Part shown: positions 7,672-15,954 of the stretch, one piece after another | Numbering within the stretch: the first letter of the stretch is position 1 | Layout: each line of letters begins with the position of its first letter | Assembly (NCBI GenBank): GCA_016296945.1 | Contig: JAEDHQ010000020.1 | Coordinates: 1-24,120, forward strand | DNA: 24,120 nucleotides | From: Bacilli bacterium | GTDB taxonomy: Bacteria > Bacillota_I > Bacilli_A > ML615J-28 > CAG-698 | Direction: 5' to 3' | Translations under genes and position numbers: made by a program | The notes under the pieces: model-generated | What the model saw: only the letters and a program-made list of their open reading frames with translations | Databases searched by the model: none | What the model was told of the DNA's origin: nothing

Positions 7672-8259
7672 ATGCAAGAAGAAAGAAAAAAGAATATAAA
7701 GGGAATCAAAGTGTTATTTGGAGGATCTTTTAATCCACCAACAAAAGCACATTATGAAATTGCGAAAGAAGTAATAGATAAATTTGAAGTAAAAGAGTTT
7801 GTTTTTTTACCGACAGGTAATGTCTATAATAAACCCAACCTAATAGAGTGTAAACAAAGAATTGCAATGTTAGATTTATTATGTAAAAAATTGAAAAATG
7901 CTGGTGTTAGCGATTATGAAATGAAACAAGATGTATATCTAGGTACTTATAAAACATTAGAACATTTTAAAGGATTTTATTTTTTAATGGGTGCTGATAA
8001 TTTTATTACATTACATCAATGGATAAATTATCCTAATGTTATAATTAATAATAAGTTTATAGTTGTTGAACGTAATAATTTAGATTTAAATGAATATATA
8101 AATAAACATTTAGATGTAAAAAATAATATAAATAACTTTCTTTTTTATGAAGATTTTAAACAAATTGATATTTCTTCTTCAAAATTTAATCAAACCAAAG
8201 ATTATAGTTTGTTGCTAGAAGAAGTGGCAGATTATATAATAAATCATAATTTATATTAA
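7672..8259 (+). CDS. nadD: Nicotinate-nucleotide adenylyltransferase (NadD)
   Basis: NadD transfers AMP from ATP to nicotinate mononucleotide in NAD synthesis. The 195-residue protein has the nucleotidyltransferase nucleotide-binding motif GGSFNPPTKAH (17-27; the commoner form is GGTFDPIH-GH), LMGADNF (105-111), a Trp in HQWINYP, IDISSSKFN (166-173; the ISST-R position with Lys) and the family C-terminal pattern VADYIINHNLY. AAAAGG lies eight bases before the ATG. It is 35 bases after murD and probably the last gene of that operon, ended by the hairpin at 8263. A close relative acting on another nucleotide is possible, but the end-to-end pattern fits NadD. No fused HD-hydrolase (YqeK) is visible downstream. 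Confidence 0.85.
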   Translation: MQEERKKNIKGIKVLFGGSFNPPTKAHYEIAKEVIDKFEVKEFVFLPTGNVYNKPNLIECKQRIAMLDLLCKKLKNAGVSDYEMKQDVYLGTYKTLEHFKGFYFLMGADNFITLHQWINYPNVIINNKFIVVERNNLDLNEYINKHLDVKNNINNFLFYEDFKQIDISSSKFNQTKDYSLLLEEVADYIINHNLY

Positions 8260-8262
8260 ATT

Positions 8263-8287
8263 AATCCAGTTTTTACTGGATTTTTTT
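8263..8287 (+). terminator. Rho-independent terminator after nadD
   Basis: The perfect stem AATCCAGT (8263-8270) / ACTGGATT (8275-8282) with a TTTT loop and a trailing T-run lies just after the nadD stop. It closes the murE-nadD operon. Confidence 0.9.
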
Positions 8288-8352
8288 CTTATTTAAAATA
8301 GATATAAATAAAATTATTGCATATAATATAATGATAAAAACTTCTTTAAAAA

Positions 8353-8366
8353 TGTAAACGTTTACT
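8353..8366. promoter_or_regulatory. cre-like / LacI-family operator upstream of oppA
   Basis: TGTAAACGTTTACT matches the CcpA cre consensus TGWAANCGNTNWCA at 13 of 14 positions and contains the perfect 12-base palindrome GTAAACGTTTAC. It sits 34 bases upstream of the -35 box of the oppA promoter. That position suits activation or roadblock-free repression by a CcpA or LacI-family protein. No regulator gene is in the window, so the protein is unknown. Confidence 0.5.
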
Positions 8367-8400
8367 ACGCGATTTTTTCTTAAAAAAATTAAAAAATATG

Positions 8401-8429
8401 TTGACATAAGTAGTTGTTTGTAGTATAAT
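8401..8429 (+). promoter_or_regulatory. Consensus sigma-A promoter of oppA
   Basis: A perfect TTGACA (8401-8406), 17-base spacer and perfect TATAAT (8424-8429). This is the best promoter in the window, giving a leader of about 49 bases ahead of a strong AAGGAGG site. High expression of the binding protein is expected. Confidence 0.88.
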
Positions 8430-8484
8430 TTTTACATACATATTTATATGTTATTATTAATAATTTTATAAGGAGGAATTTTTA

Positions 8485-11019
8485 ATGAAAAAATTATTAT
8501 TAGCGTTATTCGCAATAGTATGCGCTTTTGTTTTCATCGGTTGTAAAAAACCTGTCGAATCATGTGAACACGAATATGTTGACGGCGTTTGCACAATCTG
8601 TGGAGAAAAAGATCCTGACTATGTTGCGCCTGTTAAAGATCCTTATGCAATGTATTATCATACATGGGAATCTGATGACTTAGGCTCTGTTAACTACTGG
8701 GATTCTAAAGAATCAACAGTTGGTGATTTATCTGCATATGTTTTTGCTGGATTCTGGGATACTAGAATGAATGAAGATAAAGATGGTTACGAATGGTATC
8801 CATTATTAGCAAATGAAAAACCAGTTGCTCAAAATGCAGATGAAGATGGTTTAGCTACAATTTACAAATTTGAAGTTAAAGTTGGCTCACAATTAAAATA
8901 TGCTACTATGACTAAAAATGAAAAACTTGCTAAATACAACAACCAAGAAGTTAAATTAGAAGACTATTTAACTCCATGGAAAGAAATGTTTAACAAGTCT
9001 AATGGTATTGAACGTGGTTCTGAAACATTAACTGGTGCTGGTTCAATTAAGGGTATTGGTGCTTATTATCAAGCAACTGAAAATGGATTTAATGAAGAAG
9101 CATGGAACAATGTTGGAATTAAAGCTACTGAAGAAAATGGTAAAGCTTATTTACAATTTGAATTCAATGTAAAATGTAATTCATTCTATGCAATGTATTA
9201 TTTAGCATCTAGTTTATATACTCCAATTCCTGCATCATTCTTAGAAGAAATTGGTGGTTTAGCTAAATATGGTACATTCTCTGAAGATAACAAATTATCT
9301 CCAGTTGATACTTGCTTATCTACAAGTTTCTATGTATTAGAAAAATGGGAAAACAAGAAAGAAATCGTTTATAAGAGAAATGAAAACATCAAAGATGGTG
9401 ATCGTTATGCTATCGAAGGTGTTTACATTGAAATCTTAGAAGCTGCTAAAACTGATAATGAAGCTGCTTTCAAAGAATTCTTAGCTAATAAGATTGATGC
9501 TACATCAATTCCATCTACTCAATTAGATAAATACAAGAGTGATCCTCGTACTACTACAACATTAGATAGTTCTACTTTTAAATTAAACGTTAACTCTTGT
9601 ACTCAAGAAGAATGGATTGCAATGTTTGGTGTTAATGGTACTATTACTCAAACTGCTCCTGATAAATATTGGCAATGTGAACCTATTATGAGTAATAATA
9701 ATTTCTTACGTGGTTTAAGTTATAGCTTAGATAGAAAGAATTTAGCAGAATTAATTGGACGTTCTGCAACTGGTGAATATTTTGGTAGTGCTTACTTATC
9801 AGATCCTGAAAATGGTGTTGCTTATAACTCAACTCAAGCTCATAAAGATGCTGTTGCTACTTTATTAGAAGGTACTGATGGTTATGGCTATAGCTTAGCT
9901 TTAGCTAAAGAATATTTCAAGAAAGCTTGTGATGAATTAATCGCTGCTGGCACTTATAAATCAGGTGATGAAATCACTATTGAAATTGCATGGCAAACTC
10001 AAGCATCTGTTGACCGTGAAGGTGCTGCAATTGAAAAATATATCACTGATGCATTTAATGCTTGTGGTGGTGGATTAACATTAAAAGTTAAGCATTTTCC
10101 ATGTGCTGTATGGTCAGATGTATATTATAAGAAGATGATGGTTGGTCAATTTGACTTAGGTATGGGTTCTATTTCTGGTAATGCTTTAAATCCTATTAAC
10201 TTCTTAGAAGTTTTAAGAAGTGACAACACTTCTGGATTTACTCTAAACTGGGGTGCTGATACTTCTGTTGTTGATGGTACATTGAAATATGATGGTAAAG
10301 ATTGGTCATATAATGCATTATGGCAAGCTGCTGACCAAGGTGCTTTTGTTGCTGATGGTAAATTAGGAACTACTTATAATGCTGATTTAGTTTCTTCTAA
10401 ACATAATGAAGATGGTACAAGAACTGTTAAATTCTTAGTTAACGTTGTTAACACAGAAGATGGACAAGTTAAGACTGAATTAACTGACGTAGTTATTTGT
10501 TGGTATGATTATACTGAAGCATATGAAGAAGCTGCATTAGAATGGACAGTTGAAGAAGGTACTGGATATGTTGTTGCTACAGTTCCTGCTGAAACTGAAA
10601 GCAAATATTTAGGTACTATCGGATTTGACTTATACTTCTCATCTGAAATTTGTGGTGCTCCTACAACAGTTTATAGTTCATTCTATTCTTACACTAAAGC
10701 TTATGATGAAGAAACTGGTGAATTATTAGATACATGGTTTGAAGAAACTAATGAAAATCCATCTGCTCCTGTTTCTGAATCTGGTGAAGCTATTTCTTAT
10801 GTTGCTGCTTCATATGAAGAAAGAACAATTATTTGTGCTGCATTAGAAAAATGGGCTGTAGAAAACTTCATTACTGGTTTAACATTATATGGTGATGGTG
10901 GTTATGTAATGTATCAAGATCGTTTAGTTCCTGGTTCTGGATCATGGGATAACTATATTCCTGGTTATGGATTCGGTGTTCAAGCTGAAGGTGCTATTAC
11001 TAAAGCTTTAGGCGCATAA
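8485..11019 (+). CDS. oppA: Oligopeptide ABC transporter substrate-binding lipoprotein (OppA-like, SBP family 5)
   Basis: A lipoprotein signal (MKKLLLALFA..., lipobox FIGC, Cys20) anchors the protein outside the membrane, where it captures peptides for OppBCDF. SBP_bac_5 hallmarks include the N-terminal lobe with LYTPIPASF, FLRGLSYSLDRKNLAELI (407-424), LAKEYFKKACDEL (473-485), the DLGMGSISG and NPINFLEVLRSD region (557-580), and a final ITGLTLYGDGGYVMY. At 844 residues it is far longer than the usual 530-600. A beta-rich segment at about 624-770 interrupts the C-terminal lobe. After Cys20 comes a CEHEYVDGVCTICG motif (27-40; Cys27, His29, Cys36, Cys39), a short Cys/His knuckle also seen in other Firmicute surface lipoproteins. 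Codons are less AT-rich than in the mur genes, as for a highly expressed gene. The peptide specificity is unknown. Confidence 0.9.
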   Translation: MKKLLLALFAIVCAFVFIGCKKPVESCEHEYVDGVCTICGEKDPDYVAPVKDPYAMYYHTWESDDLGSVNYWDSKESTVGDLSAYVFAGFWDTRMNEDKDGYEWYPLLANEKPVAQNADEDGLATIYKFEVKVGSQLKYATMTKNEKLAKYNNQEVKLEDYLTPWKEMFNKSNGIERGSETLTGAGSIKGIGAYYQATENGFNEEAWNNVGIKATEENGKAYLQFEFNVKCNSFYAMYYLASSLYTPIPASFLEEIGGLAKYGTFSEDNKLSPVDTCLSTSFYVLEKWENKKEIVYKRNENIKDGDRYAIEGVYIEILEAAKTDNEAAFKEFLANKIDATSIPSTQLDKYKSDPRTTTTLDSSTFKLNVNSCTQEEWIAMFGVNGTITQTAPDKYWQCEPIMSNNNFLRGLSYSLDRKNLAELIGRSATGEYFGSAYLSDPENGVAYNSTQAHKDAVATLLEGTDGYGYSLALAKEYFKKACDELIAAGTYKSGDEITIEIAWQTQASVDREGAAIEKYITDAFNACGGGLTLKVKHFPCAVWSDVYYKKMMVGQFDLGMGSISGNALNPINFLEVLRSDNTSGFTLNWGADTSVVDGTLKYDGKDWSYNALWQAADQGAFVADGKLGTTYNADLVSSKHNEDGTRTVKFLVNVVNTEDGQVKTELTDVVICWYDYTEAYEEAALEWTVEEGTGYVVATVPAETESKYLGTIGFDLYFSSEICGAPTTVYSSFYSYTKAYDEETGELLDTWFEETNENPSAPVSESGEAISYVAASYEERTIICAALEKWAVENFITGLTLYGDGGYVMYQDRLVPGSGSWDNYIPGYGFGVQAEGAITKALGA

Positions 11020-11068
11020 TCAGCAATTATTATTTAATAGATAATCTAAAAACAAAATAAAAGAGTGT

Positions 11069-11105
11069 AATTAGCACCTCTCTTGAGGTGCTAATTCCCT
11101 TTTTA
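11069..11105 (+). terminator. Hairpin terminator/attenuator between oppA and oppB
   Basis: The perfect 12-base stem AATTAGCACCTC (11069-11080) / GAGGTGCTAATT (11085-11096) with a TCTT loop is followed by CCC and TTTTT. Lying inside the opp gene set, it probably lets the binding protein be made in excess over the membrane and ATPase subunits; oppB may also have its own promoter. Confidence 0.8.
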
Positions 11106-11140
11106 TCATATTATTTACATCATTATATTTTATAAAGAAG

Positions 11141-11149
11141 TGTTATAAT
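11141..11149 (+). promoter_or_regulatory. Candidate extended -10 promoter for oppBCDF
   Basis: TGTTATAAT is a full extended -10 element (TGnTATAAT). No good -35 lies 17 bases upstream (CATTAT); TTTACA at 11114 is too far. It lies 45 bases after the hairpin, in a 252-base gap that otherwise holds only AT-rich sequence and the oppB ribosome site AGAGGAGTGA. Confidence 0.35.
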
Positions 11150-11271
11150 TCATTGTTTGGTTATATTTGACTTACTTTATATTTTTTTTTAAGTCTTGAT
11201 AAAATAATGTTTTTTATATTTCTTTATGAAATATAATATGTAAAAATAAAAATTAGAGGAGTGATTAATTC

Positions 11272-12372
11272 ATGGTTAAATATGTTTTTAAAAGAATAGG
11301 CTTAGCGTTTGTTACTGCGTTTATTATCTTATCTTTAACATTCATTTTAATGAAACTTTTGCCTTTTTCAATGCCAGTTGGTACTGAGCCTCAATGTTAT
11401 TCATATTTTCAAGGTCAAGTGAATCAAGGATTTGTTAAGGAGTTTCAATTAGGTATAAAAGATTATGATATGTTAAGTAATGATTCTGAAGATAATACTT
11501 ATCGTGCTGCATTTGAAGCACAAAATGGTGATATTTTATGGATGTCAAAAACTGTTGTAGCTGGTAAAACAGTTGTTATTACTGAAACTCCAGTTATGAC
11601 ACAATATTTCAGTTGGTTAAGAAATATCATTACTAAATGGGATTGGGGTACTTCAACTTATATTAAAGTTAACGTTGGAGCAATTCATATTATTGGTGAA
11701 CGTTTACCAACGACAATTAAGATTAATGTTTTGTCAGTAATTTTCTCTGTTCCCCTTGGTATTTTATTAGGTATTTGGGCAGCATTAAAGAAAAATACTA
11801 CAACTGACCACATTATTTCTACATCAATTATGGTTTTTATTTCAATTCCAAGTTTCGTTCTTATTACATTTTTGATGTTAATTTTCTGTTATAGTTTAGG
11901 ATGGTTGCCTACACAATGGCCTGGTGATTCCGCATCGCAAACTGATAAGATTTTAGGTTATATTTTACCTTTATTCTGTTTATCATTTGGTTCAATTTGT
12001 GGTTACTGTCGTTTTACAAGAGCAGAACTATGTGAAGTAATGTCTAGTGAATATTTGTTATTAGCTAGAACTAAAGGTTTAACTAAGAAACAAGCAATTT
12101 TACGTCATGCATTACGTAATGCTATGGTTCCGATTGTTCCATCTATTTTGGCTGAATTCATTGGTATTCTTGGTGGATCAATGATTTTAGAAAGATTATA
12201 TGGTATTAGAGGAATTGGTGCCTTATTTGTTGATGCATTAAATAGTAAAGATTATAATGTATTATTTGTAGATATGGCTATTTTTACGACAATTAGTTTG
12301 CTTGCTGGTGTAATATTAGATATTTCTTACGGATTTATTGATCCAAGAATTAGAATGGGGGCAAAAAAATAA
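11272..12372 (+). CDS. oppB: Oligopeptide ABC transporter permease OppB
   Basis: This is the inner-membrane permease subunit that pairs with OppC to form the peptide channel. The N-terminal segment MVKYVFKRIGLAF...SLTFILMKLLP is the typical OppB/DppB first membrane helix. The five further helices and the cytoplasmic EAA loop (EYLLLARTKGL...LRHALRNAMVPIVP, 260-290), which docks on the ATPases, are all present. The C-terminus LDISYGFIDPRIRMG is the family ending. Between helix 1 and the FSWLRNIITKWDWGTS segment there are about 80 residues (31-112), some 40 more than in short OppB proteins. This external loop is shorter than the one in streptococcal AmiC. It starts behind AGAGGAGTGA and its stop overlaps the oppC ATG (TAATG), so the two are coupled. 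Confidence 0.93.
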   Translation: MVKYVFKRIGLAFVTAFIILSLTFILMKLLPFSMPVGTEPQCYSYFQGQVNQGFVKEFQLGIKDYDMLSNDSEDNTYRAAFEAQNGDILWMSKTVVAGKTVVITETPVMTQYFSWLRNIITKWDWGTSTYIKVNVGAIHIIGERLPTTIKINVLSVIFSVPLGILLGIWAALKKNTTTDHIISTSIMVFISIPSFVLITFLMLIFCYSLGWLPTQWPGDSASQTDKILGYILPLFCLSFGSICGYCRFTRAELCEVMSSEYLLLARTKGLTKKQAILRHALRNAMVPIVPSILAEFIGILGGSMILERLYGIRGIGALFVDALNSKDYNVLFVDMAIFTTISLLAGVILDISYGFIDPRIRMGAKK

Positions 12373-14450
12373 TGGAAGATAAAAGATTATATGATGCCTA
12401 TGGTAATGAGATTGAAGTTAGCAAGAATGATTTTAAATTAGTTCAAGTTGACAAAAAGATCCATGACAAAAAATTTGAAACAAAAGCTACTACTTATGGT
12501 AAAGATGCTTTAAAGAGATTTGCGAAGAACAAGTCTTCAGTTGTAGGTTTCTTTATTATCGCTTTATTATTGCTTTTAGCGTTAGTTTATCCTGTAGTAT
12601 CTCCTTATGATGTTGATTCAATTCATCCAAAAGAAGCACTATTATCTCCAAAACTTTTTGAGCCAAAAGAAGGTTCATGGAGTACTGCTTGGAATGGTGC
12701 AAAAATTCTTAGTGGAGTTAAATATGATGAAGATGCACAAGCACCGATCAAAGAAATTAATCCTGCAAATGGCCAAAAAGTATATTACAATACTAATGCA
12801 ATTGTTACTATTGAATTAATTTCTAATAAAATTAATATTATTCAAAATAGTAATGTTAATGCTAGTGGTGGAACATATATTATGGCTGCTCATAAAAAAT
12901 CTGGTGTTTCTAACCTTTATTTATATGAGCCTATTAATTATAATGTGAGTGATGGTTTTCATTTAACTTTTGAAGTTGGTGATTTAGATTTATCAACTGA
13001 TAAAGAATTTGAATTTTTTGCTAATAAATTAGGAGAATATCGTGTTTTTATTCAATACGGTGAATTACAACAATCAGGTAAATGGCATAATTATAAAGAT
13101 AATTCGCAAATTCTTGAATTAATCCCTTGGACAACAGAAACTAAGGTTTATGATATTAATATTAGTGATGTTATTTCTTCTAAAGGATTAACTGAATTAA
13201 AAAATGGTCGTATCACTATCGAATTAAAATGCGAAAGTGATTACATCACATATTTACCTATTGAACAATTAGAAGTTACTGTTGATAATGAAACTGCAAT
13301 GGAACCAGTTTTAGTAAAAGCACCTACTGGTTATTATGTGGAAACACAAATGTTAACTAAAGATGTTTTATCACAACTTTCATTAACTGATGCAAATGCG
13401 AAAAAATCTGTTGCTTTACCTAATGATGGATCTGTTCCTCTAACATATTGGAAAGGTAATGCTAATAAATATGTTGCTGGCGCAGGTGATGTATTATGTA
13501 ACTTTGTATTTGATTATTATGAAGATAAATATGGAATGAAAGAAACTGATCTTGTTGATATTAAATTATTAAGAGAATATCGTGACAATGGTTGGTGCTC
13601 ATTTGACGATTCTTCTGCAGAATCAATTAAGACTACTTTTAAAGTTTTAGATGAAAAATGTCCTGTTAGTGAGATTGTTTCTTCTAATAGTATTACTGAC
13701 CCATTAGGAAACACATCAATACATATTGTTTCTAAAACAGTTATGTATAAATATTATGGATATAGTTCAATGCCAAAATACATTTTAGGATCTGATGATA
13801 AAGGAAAAGATTTAATTACTAATACTTTTAAAGGATTACGTACTTCATTATTATTATCTATATGTGTAAGTGCTGTTTGTTTATCATTTGGTTTATGTTG
13901 GGGTGCTATTTCAGGCTATTTTGGTGGTAATGTCGATTTATTTATGGAACGTTTCTGTGATATTTTAGGTGGTGTTCCTTGGATTGTTGTTATGACTTTA
14001 GCAATCTTATTATTAGGAAATAATATCTTAACATTTGCGATGGCGCTATGTTTGACTGGTTGGATGGGAACTGCTGCTCGTACACGTACGCAATTCTATC
14101 GTTTTAAAGGTCGAGAATATATTCTTGCTAGTAGAACATTAGGTTCATCAGATAAGAGATTAATTTTCCGTCATATTTTACCTAACTCTTTAGGTACAAT
14201 CGTTACTGGTAGTGTCTTATCTATTCCTAGTGTTATGTTTAGTGAAGCAACATTATCGTACTTAAATTTAGGTTTACAAGGTGTTGATTCATTTGGTATT
14301 ATTTTATCAAATAACCAACAATATATTAATTCTCAACCTGCATTAATTATATTCCCTGCGATAATAATTTCATTAATTATGATTTCATTCAATTTATTTG
14401 GTAATGGATTACGTGATGCTTTAAATCCATCATTAAAAGGAAGTGAATAA
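12372..14450 (+). CDS. oppC: Oligopeptide ABC transporter permease OppC with a large extracytoplasmic insertion
   Basis: The partner permease of OppB. The N-terminal cytoplasmic tail, helix 1 (56-77, VVGFFIIALLLLLALVYPVV) and the family core from ILGSDDKGKDLITNTFKGLRTSLL (471-494) through the EAA loop (EYILASRTLG...FRHILPNSLG, 582-608) to NLFGNGLRDALNP are standard. The protein is 692 residues against about 300 for the family. The extra 360-odd residues (about 85-465) lie between helices 1 and 2, in the loop that faces outside. The insert is beta-rich with little hydrophobic continuity, so it is probably one or two folded domains beside the OppA docking face. I do not recognise the fold. It overlaps oppB by one base, and the oppD ribosome site lies in its last codons. 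Confidence 0.92.
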   Translation: MEDKRLYDAYGNEIEVSKNDFKLVQVDKKIHDKKFETKATTYGKDALKRFAKNKSSVVGFFIIALLLLLALVYPVVSPYDVDSIHPKEALLSPKLFEPKEGSWSTAWNGAKILSGVKYDEDAQAPIKEINPANGQKVYYNTNAIVTIELISNKINIIQNSNVNASGGTYIMAAHKKSGVSNLYLYEPINYNVSDGFHLTFEVGDLDLSTDKEFEFFANKLGEYRVFIQYGELQQSGKWHNYKDNSQILELIPWTTETKVYDINISDVISSKGLTELKNGRITIELKCESDYITYLPIEQLEVTVDNETAMEPVLVKAPTGYYVETQMLTKDVLSQLSLTDANAKKSVALPNDGSVPLTYWKGNANKYVAGAGDVLCNFVFDYYEDKYGMKETDLVDIKLLREYRDNGWCSFDDSSAESIKTTFKVLDEKCPVSEIVSSNSITDPLGNTSIHIVSKTVMYKYYGYSSMPKYILGSDDKGKDLITNTFKGLRTSLLLSICVSAVCLSFGLCWGAISGYFGGNVDLFMERFCDILGGVPWIVVMTLAILLLGNNILTFAMALCLTGWMGTAARTRTQFYRFKGREYILASRTLGSSDKRLIFRHILPNSLGTIVTGSVLSIPSVMFSEATLSYLNLGLQGVDSFGIILSNNQQYINSQPALIIFPAIIISLIMISFNLFGNGLRDALNPSLKGSE

Positions 14451-14451
14451 T

Positions 14452-15954
14452 ATGGCTTTACAAAATAAAGAAAATCAAGAACAAGAAAAAGTATTAGAAG
14501 TCAAAGACTTAACTATTTCATTTACTACTGATAATGGTTTAGTTCGTGCTGTTCGTGGTGTTTCTTTTGATTTATATAAAGGTGAAACATTATGTATAGT
14601 TGGTGAATCTGGTTCTGGTAAATCAGTTACAAGTAAAGCTATTATGGGAATTTTAGCTGGTAATGCGATTGTTGATAAAGGAAGTATTTTCTATGAAGGT
14701 GAAAACTTGGTAGAAGTATCTGAAGATGAATTCCATCGTATTCGTGGTAAGAAAATTGGAATGATTTTCCAAGATCCATTATCAAGTTTAAATCCGATTG
14801 TTCGTATTGGAAAACAAATCACTGAAGCTACATTAATTAATGCTGATAAATTAAAAATCATGTATAGTGATTTAATTGCAGAAGAATTAACTGCATATAA
14901 AAATGCTATTGCACAATCACAATTAACGATTAAAAAAGCTAATTTCAGCTATAATATTTTTCTAAAAAGTCTTGAAAATGATAATACATTATCAAAAGAA
15001 GATAAGAAGAAAAAAATTGCTGTAGAAAAAGCTAATCGTAACAATTTGATTAGTGCTGCCAAAGAACAATTAAAAGAAACTTTGCCTCCACTAAAAGAAA
15101 AATTAGATGCGAAAAAAGTAGAAGCTAAGAAAGAAGTTAAAGAATACAAAGCAAAAGTATTAGCAGAATATAAAGAAAAAGCTAATCAACTAAAAGAAAA
15201 ACTTGCAAATGAAGTAGATTCTAAGAAAAAACATGAAATTAAGAAGGAAATTTCTGCATTAAAAGATGAATATACAAACAAATTAAAAGTAACGAAAAAA
15301 GAAGCTAAACGTATAGCTATTGAAATTATGCGTGAAGTAGGTATTCCGGAACCTGAAAGAAGATTCAAACAATATCCATTTGAATTTTCTGGCGGTATGA
15401 GACAAAGAATCGTTATTGCAATTGCATTAATTGCTGCTCCTGATATTTTAATTTGTGATGAACCTACAACTGCATTAGACGTTACTATTCAAGCGCAAAT
15501 TCTTGAATTAATCAACCGTATTAAAGCAGAAAGAAATTTATCTTGTATTTTTATCACTCATGACCTAGGTGTTGTTGCTAATATGGCTGATCGTGTTGCT
15601 GTAATGTATGCTGGAAAAATCGTAGAATATGGTAAATCTGAAGAAGTGTTCTTTGATCCAAAACATCCTTATACTTGGGCATTATTATCAAGTATTCCTG
15701 ATGTTGATAGTAAAGAAAAACTTGAAGCTATTCCAGGTACACCTCCTAACATGATTTATCCACCTAAAGGTGATGCATTTGCCTTAAGAAGTAAATATGC
15801 AATGGAAATCGATTTTAAATACGAACCACCATTCTTTAAAGTTTCAGACACTCATTATGCTGCAACTTGGTTACTAGCAGAAGGTGCTCCAAAAGTTGAC
15901 ATGCCTAAGATAGTTTCTGAAAGAATTAAAATTGCTTTGAAGGAGGAAAAATAA
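14452..15954 (+). CDS. oppD: Oligopeptide ABC transporter ATPase OppD with a coiled-coil insertion
   Basis: ATP-binding subunit driving peptide import, on the cytoplasmic face. Numbering from ATG 14452 (500 residues): Walker A GESGSGKS (51-58), Q-loop Q107, signature FSGGMRQR (312-319), Walker B ILICDEPT (332-339), H-loop His370, and the oligo/HPY C-terminal region (HPYTWALLSSIPD). A Lys/Glu/Ala-rich helical stretch at about 130-280, probably coiled coil, is inserted between the Q-loop and IMREVGIPEPERRF. This lengthens the family's usual 350 residues. The C-terminal region reads GDAFALRSKYAMEID, without the four Cys that bind a 4Fe-4S cluster in some DppD/OppD proteins; as I recall, streptococcal and lactobacillal homologues are also Cys-less. 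GTG 14443 is rejected as start because it lies in the ribosome site AAGGAAGTGA. The stop overlaps oppF by one base. Confidence 0.93.
   Translation: MALQNKENQEQEKVLEVKDLTISFTTDNGLVRAVRGVSFDLYKGETLCIVGESGSGKSVTSKAIMGILAGNAIVDKGSIFYEGENLVEVSEDEFHRIRGKKIGMIFQDPLSSLNPIVRIGKQITEATLINADKLKIMYSDLIAEELTAYKNAIAQSQLTIKKANFSYNIFLKSLENDNTLSKEDKKKKIAVEKANRNNLISAAKEQLKETLPPLKEKLDAKKVEAKKEVKEYKAKVLAEYKEKANQLKEKLANEVDSKKKHEIKKEISALKDEYTNKLKVTKKEAKRIAIEIMREVGIPEPERRFKQYPFEFSGGMRQRIVIAIALIAAPDILICDEPTTALDVTIQAQILELINRIKAERNLSCIFITHDLGVVANMADRVAVMYAGKIVEYGKSEEVFFDPKHPYTWALLSSIPDVDSKEKLEAIPGTPPNMIYPPKGDAFALRSKYAMEIDFKYEPPFFKVSDTHYAATWLLAEGAPKVDMPKIVSERIKIALKEEK

Noticed and set aside
11216..11234. Hairpin ATATTTC/GAAATAT upstream of oppB.
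   Set aside because: It is a short, AT-only stem without a T-run; too weak to call a terminator or regulatory structure.
12607..12819. Second plus-strand frame inside oppC, which might mean a frameshift or split gene.
   Set aside because: The main oppC frame stays open with normal codon use through this stretch, and the alternative reading has no domain sense.
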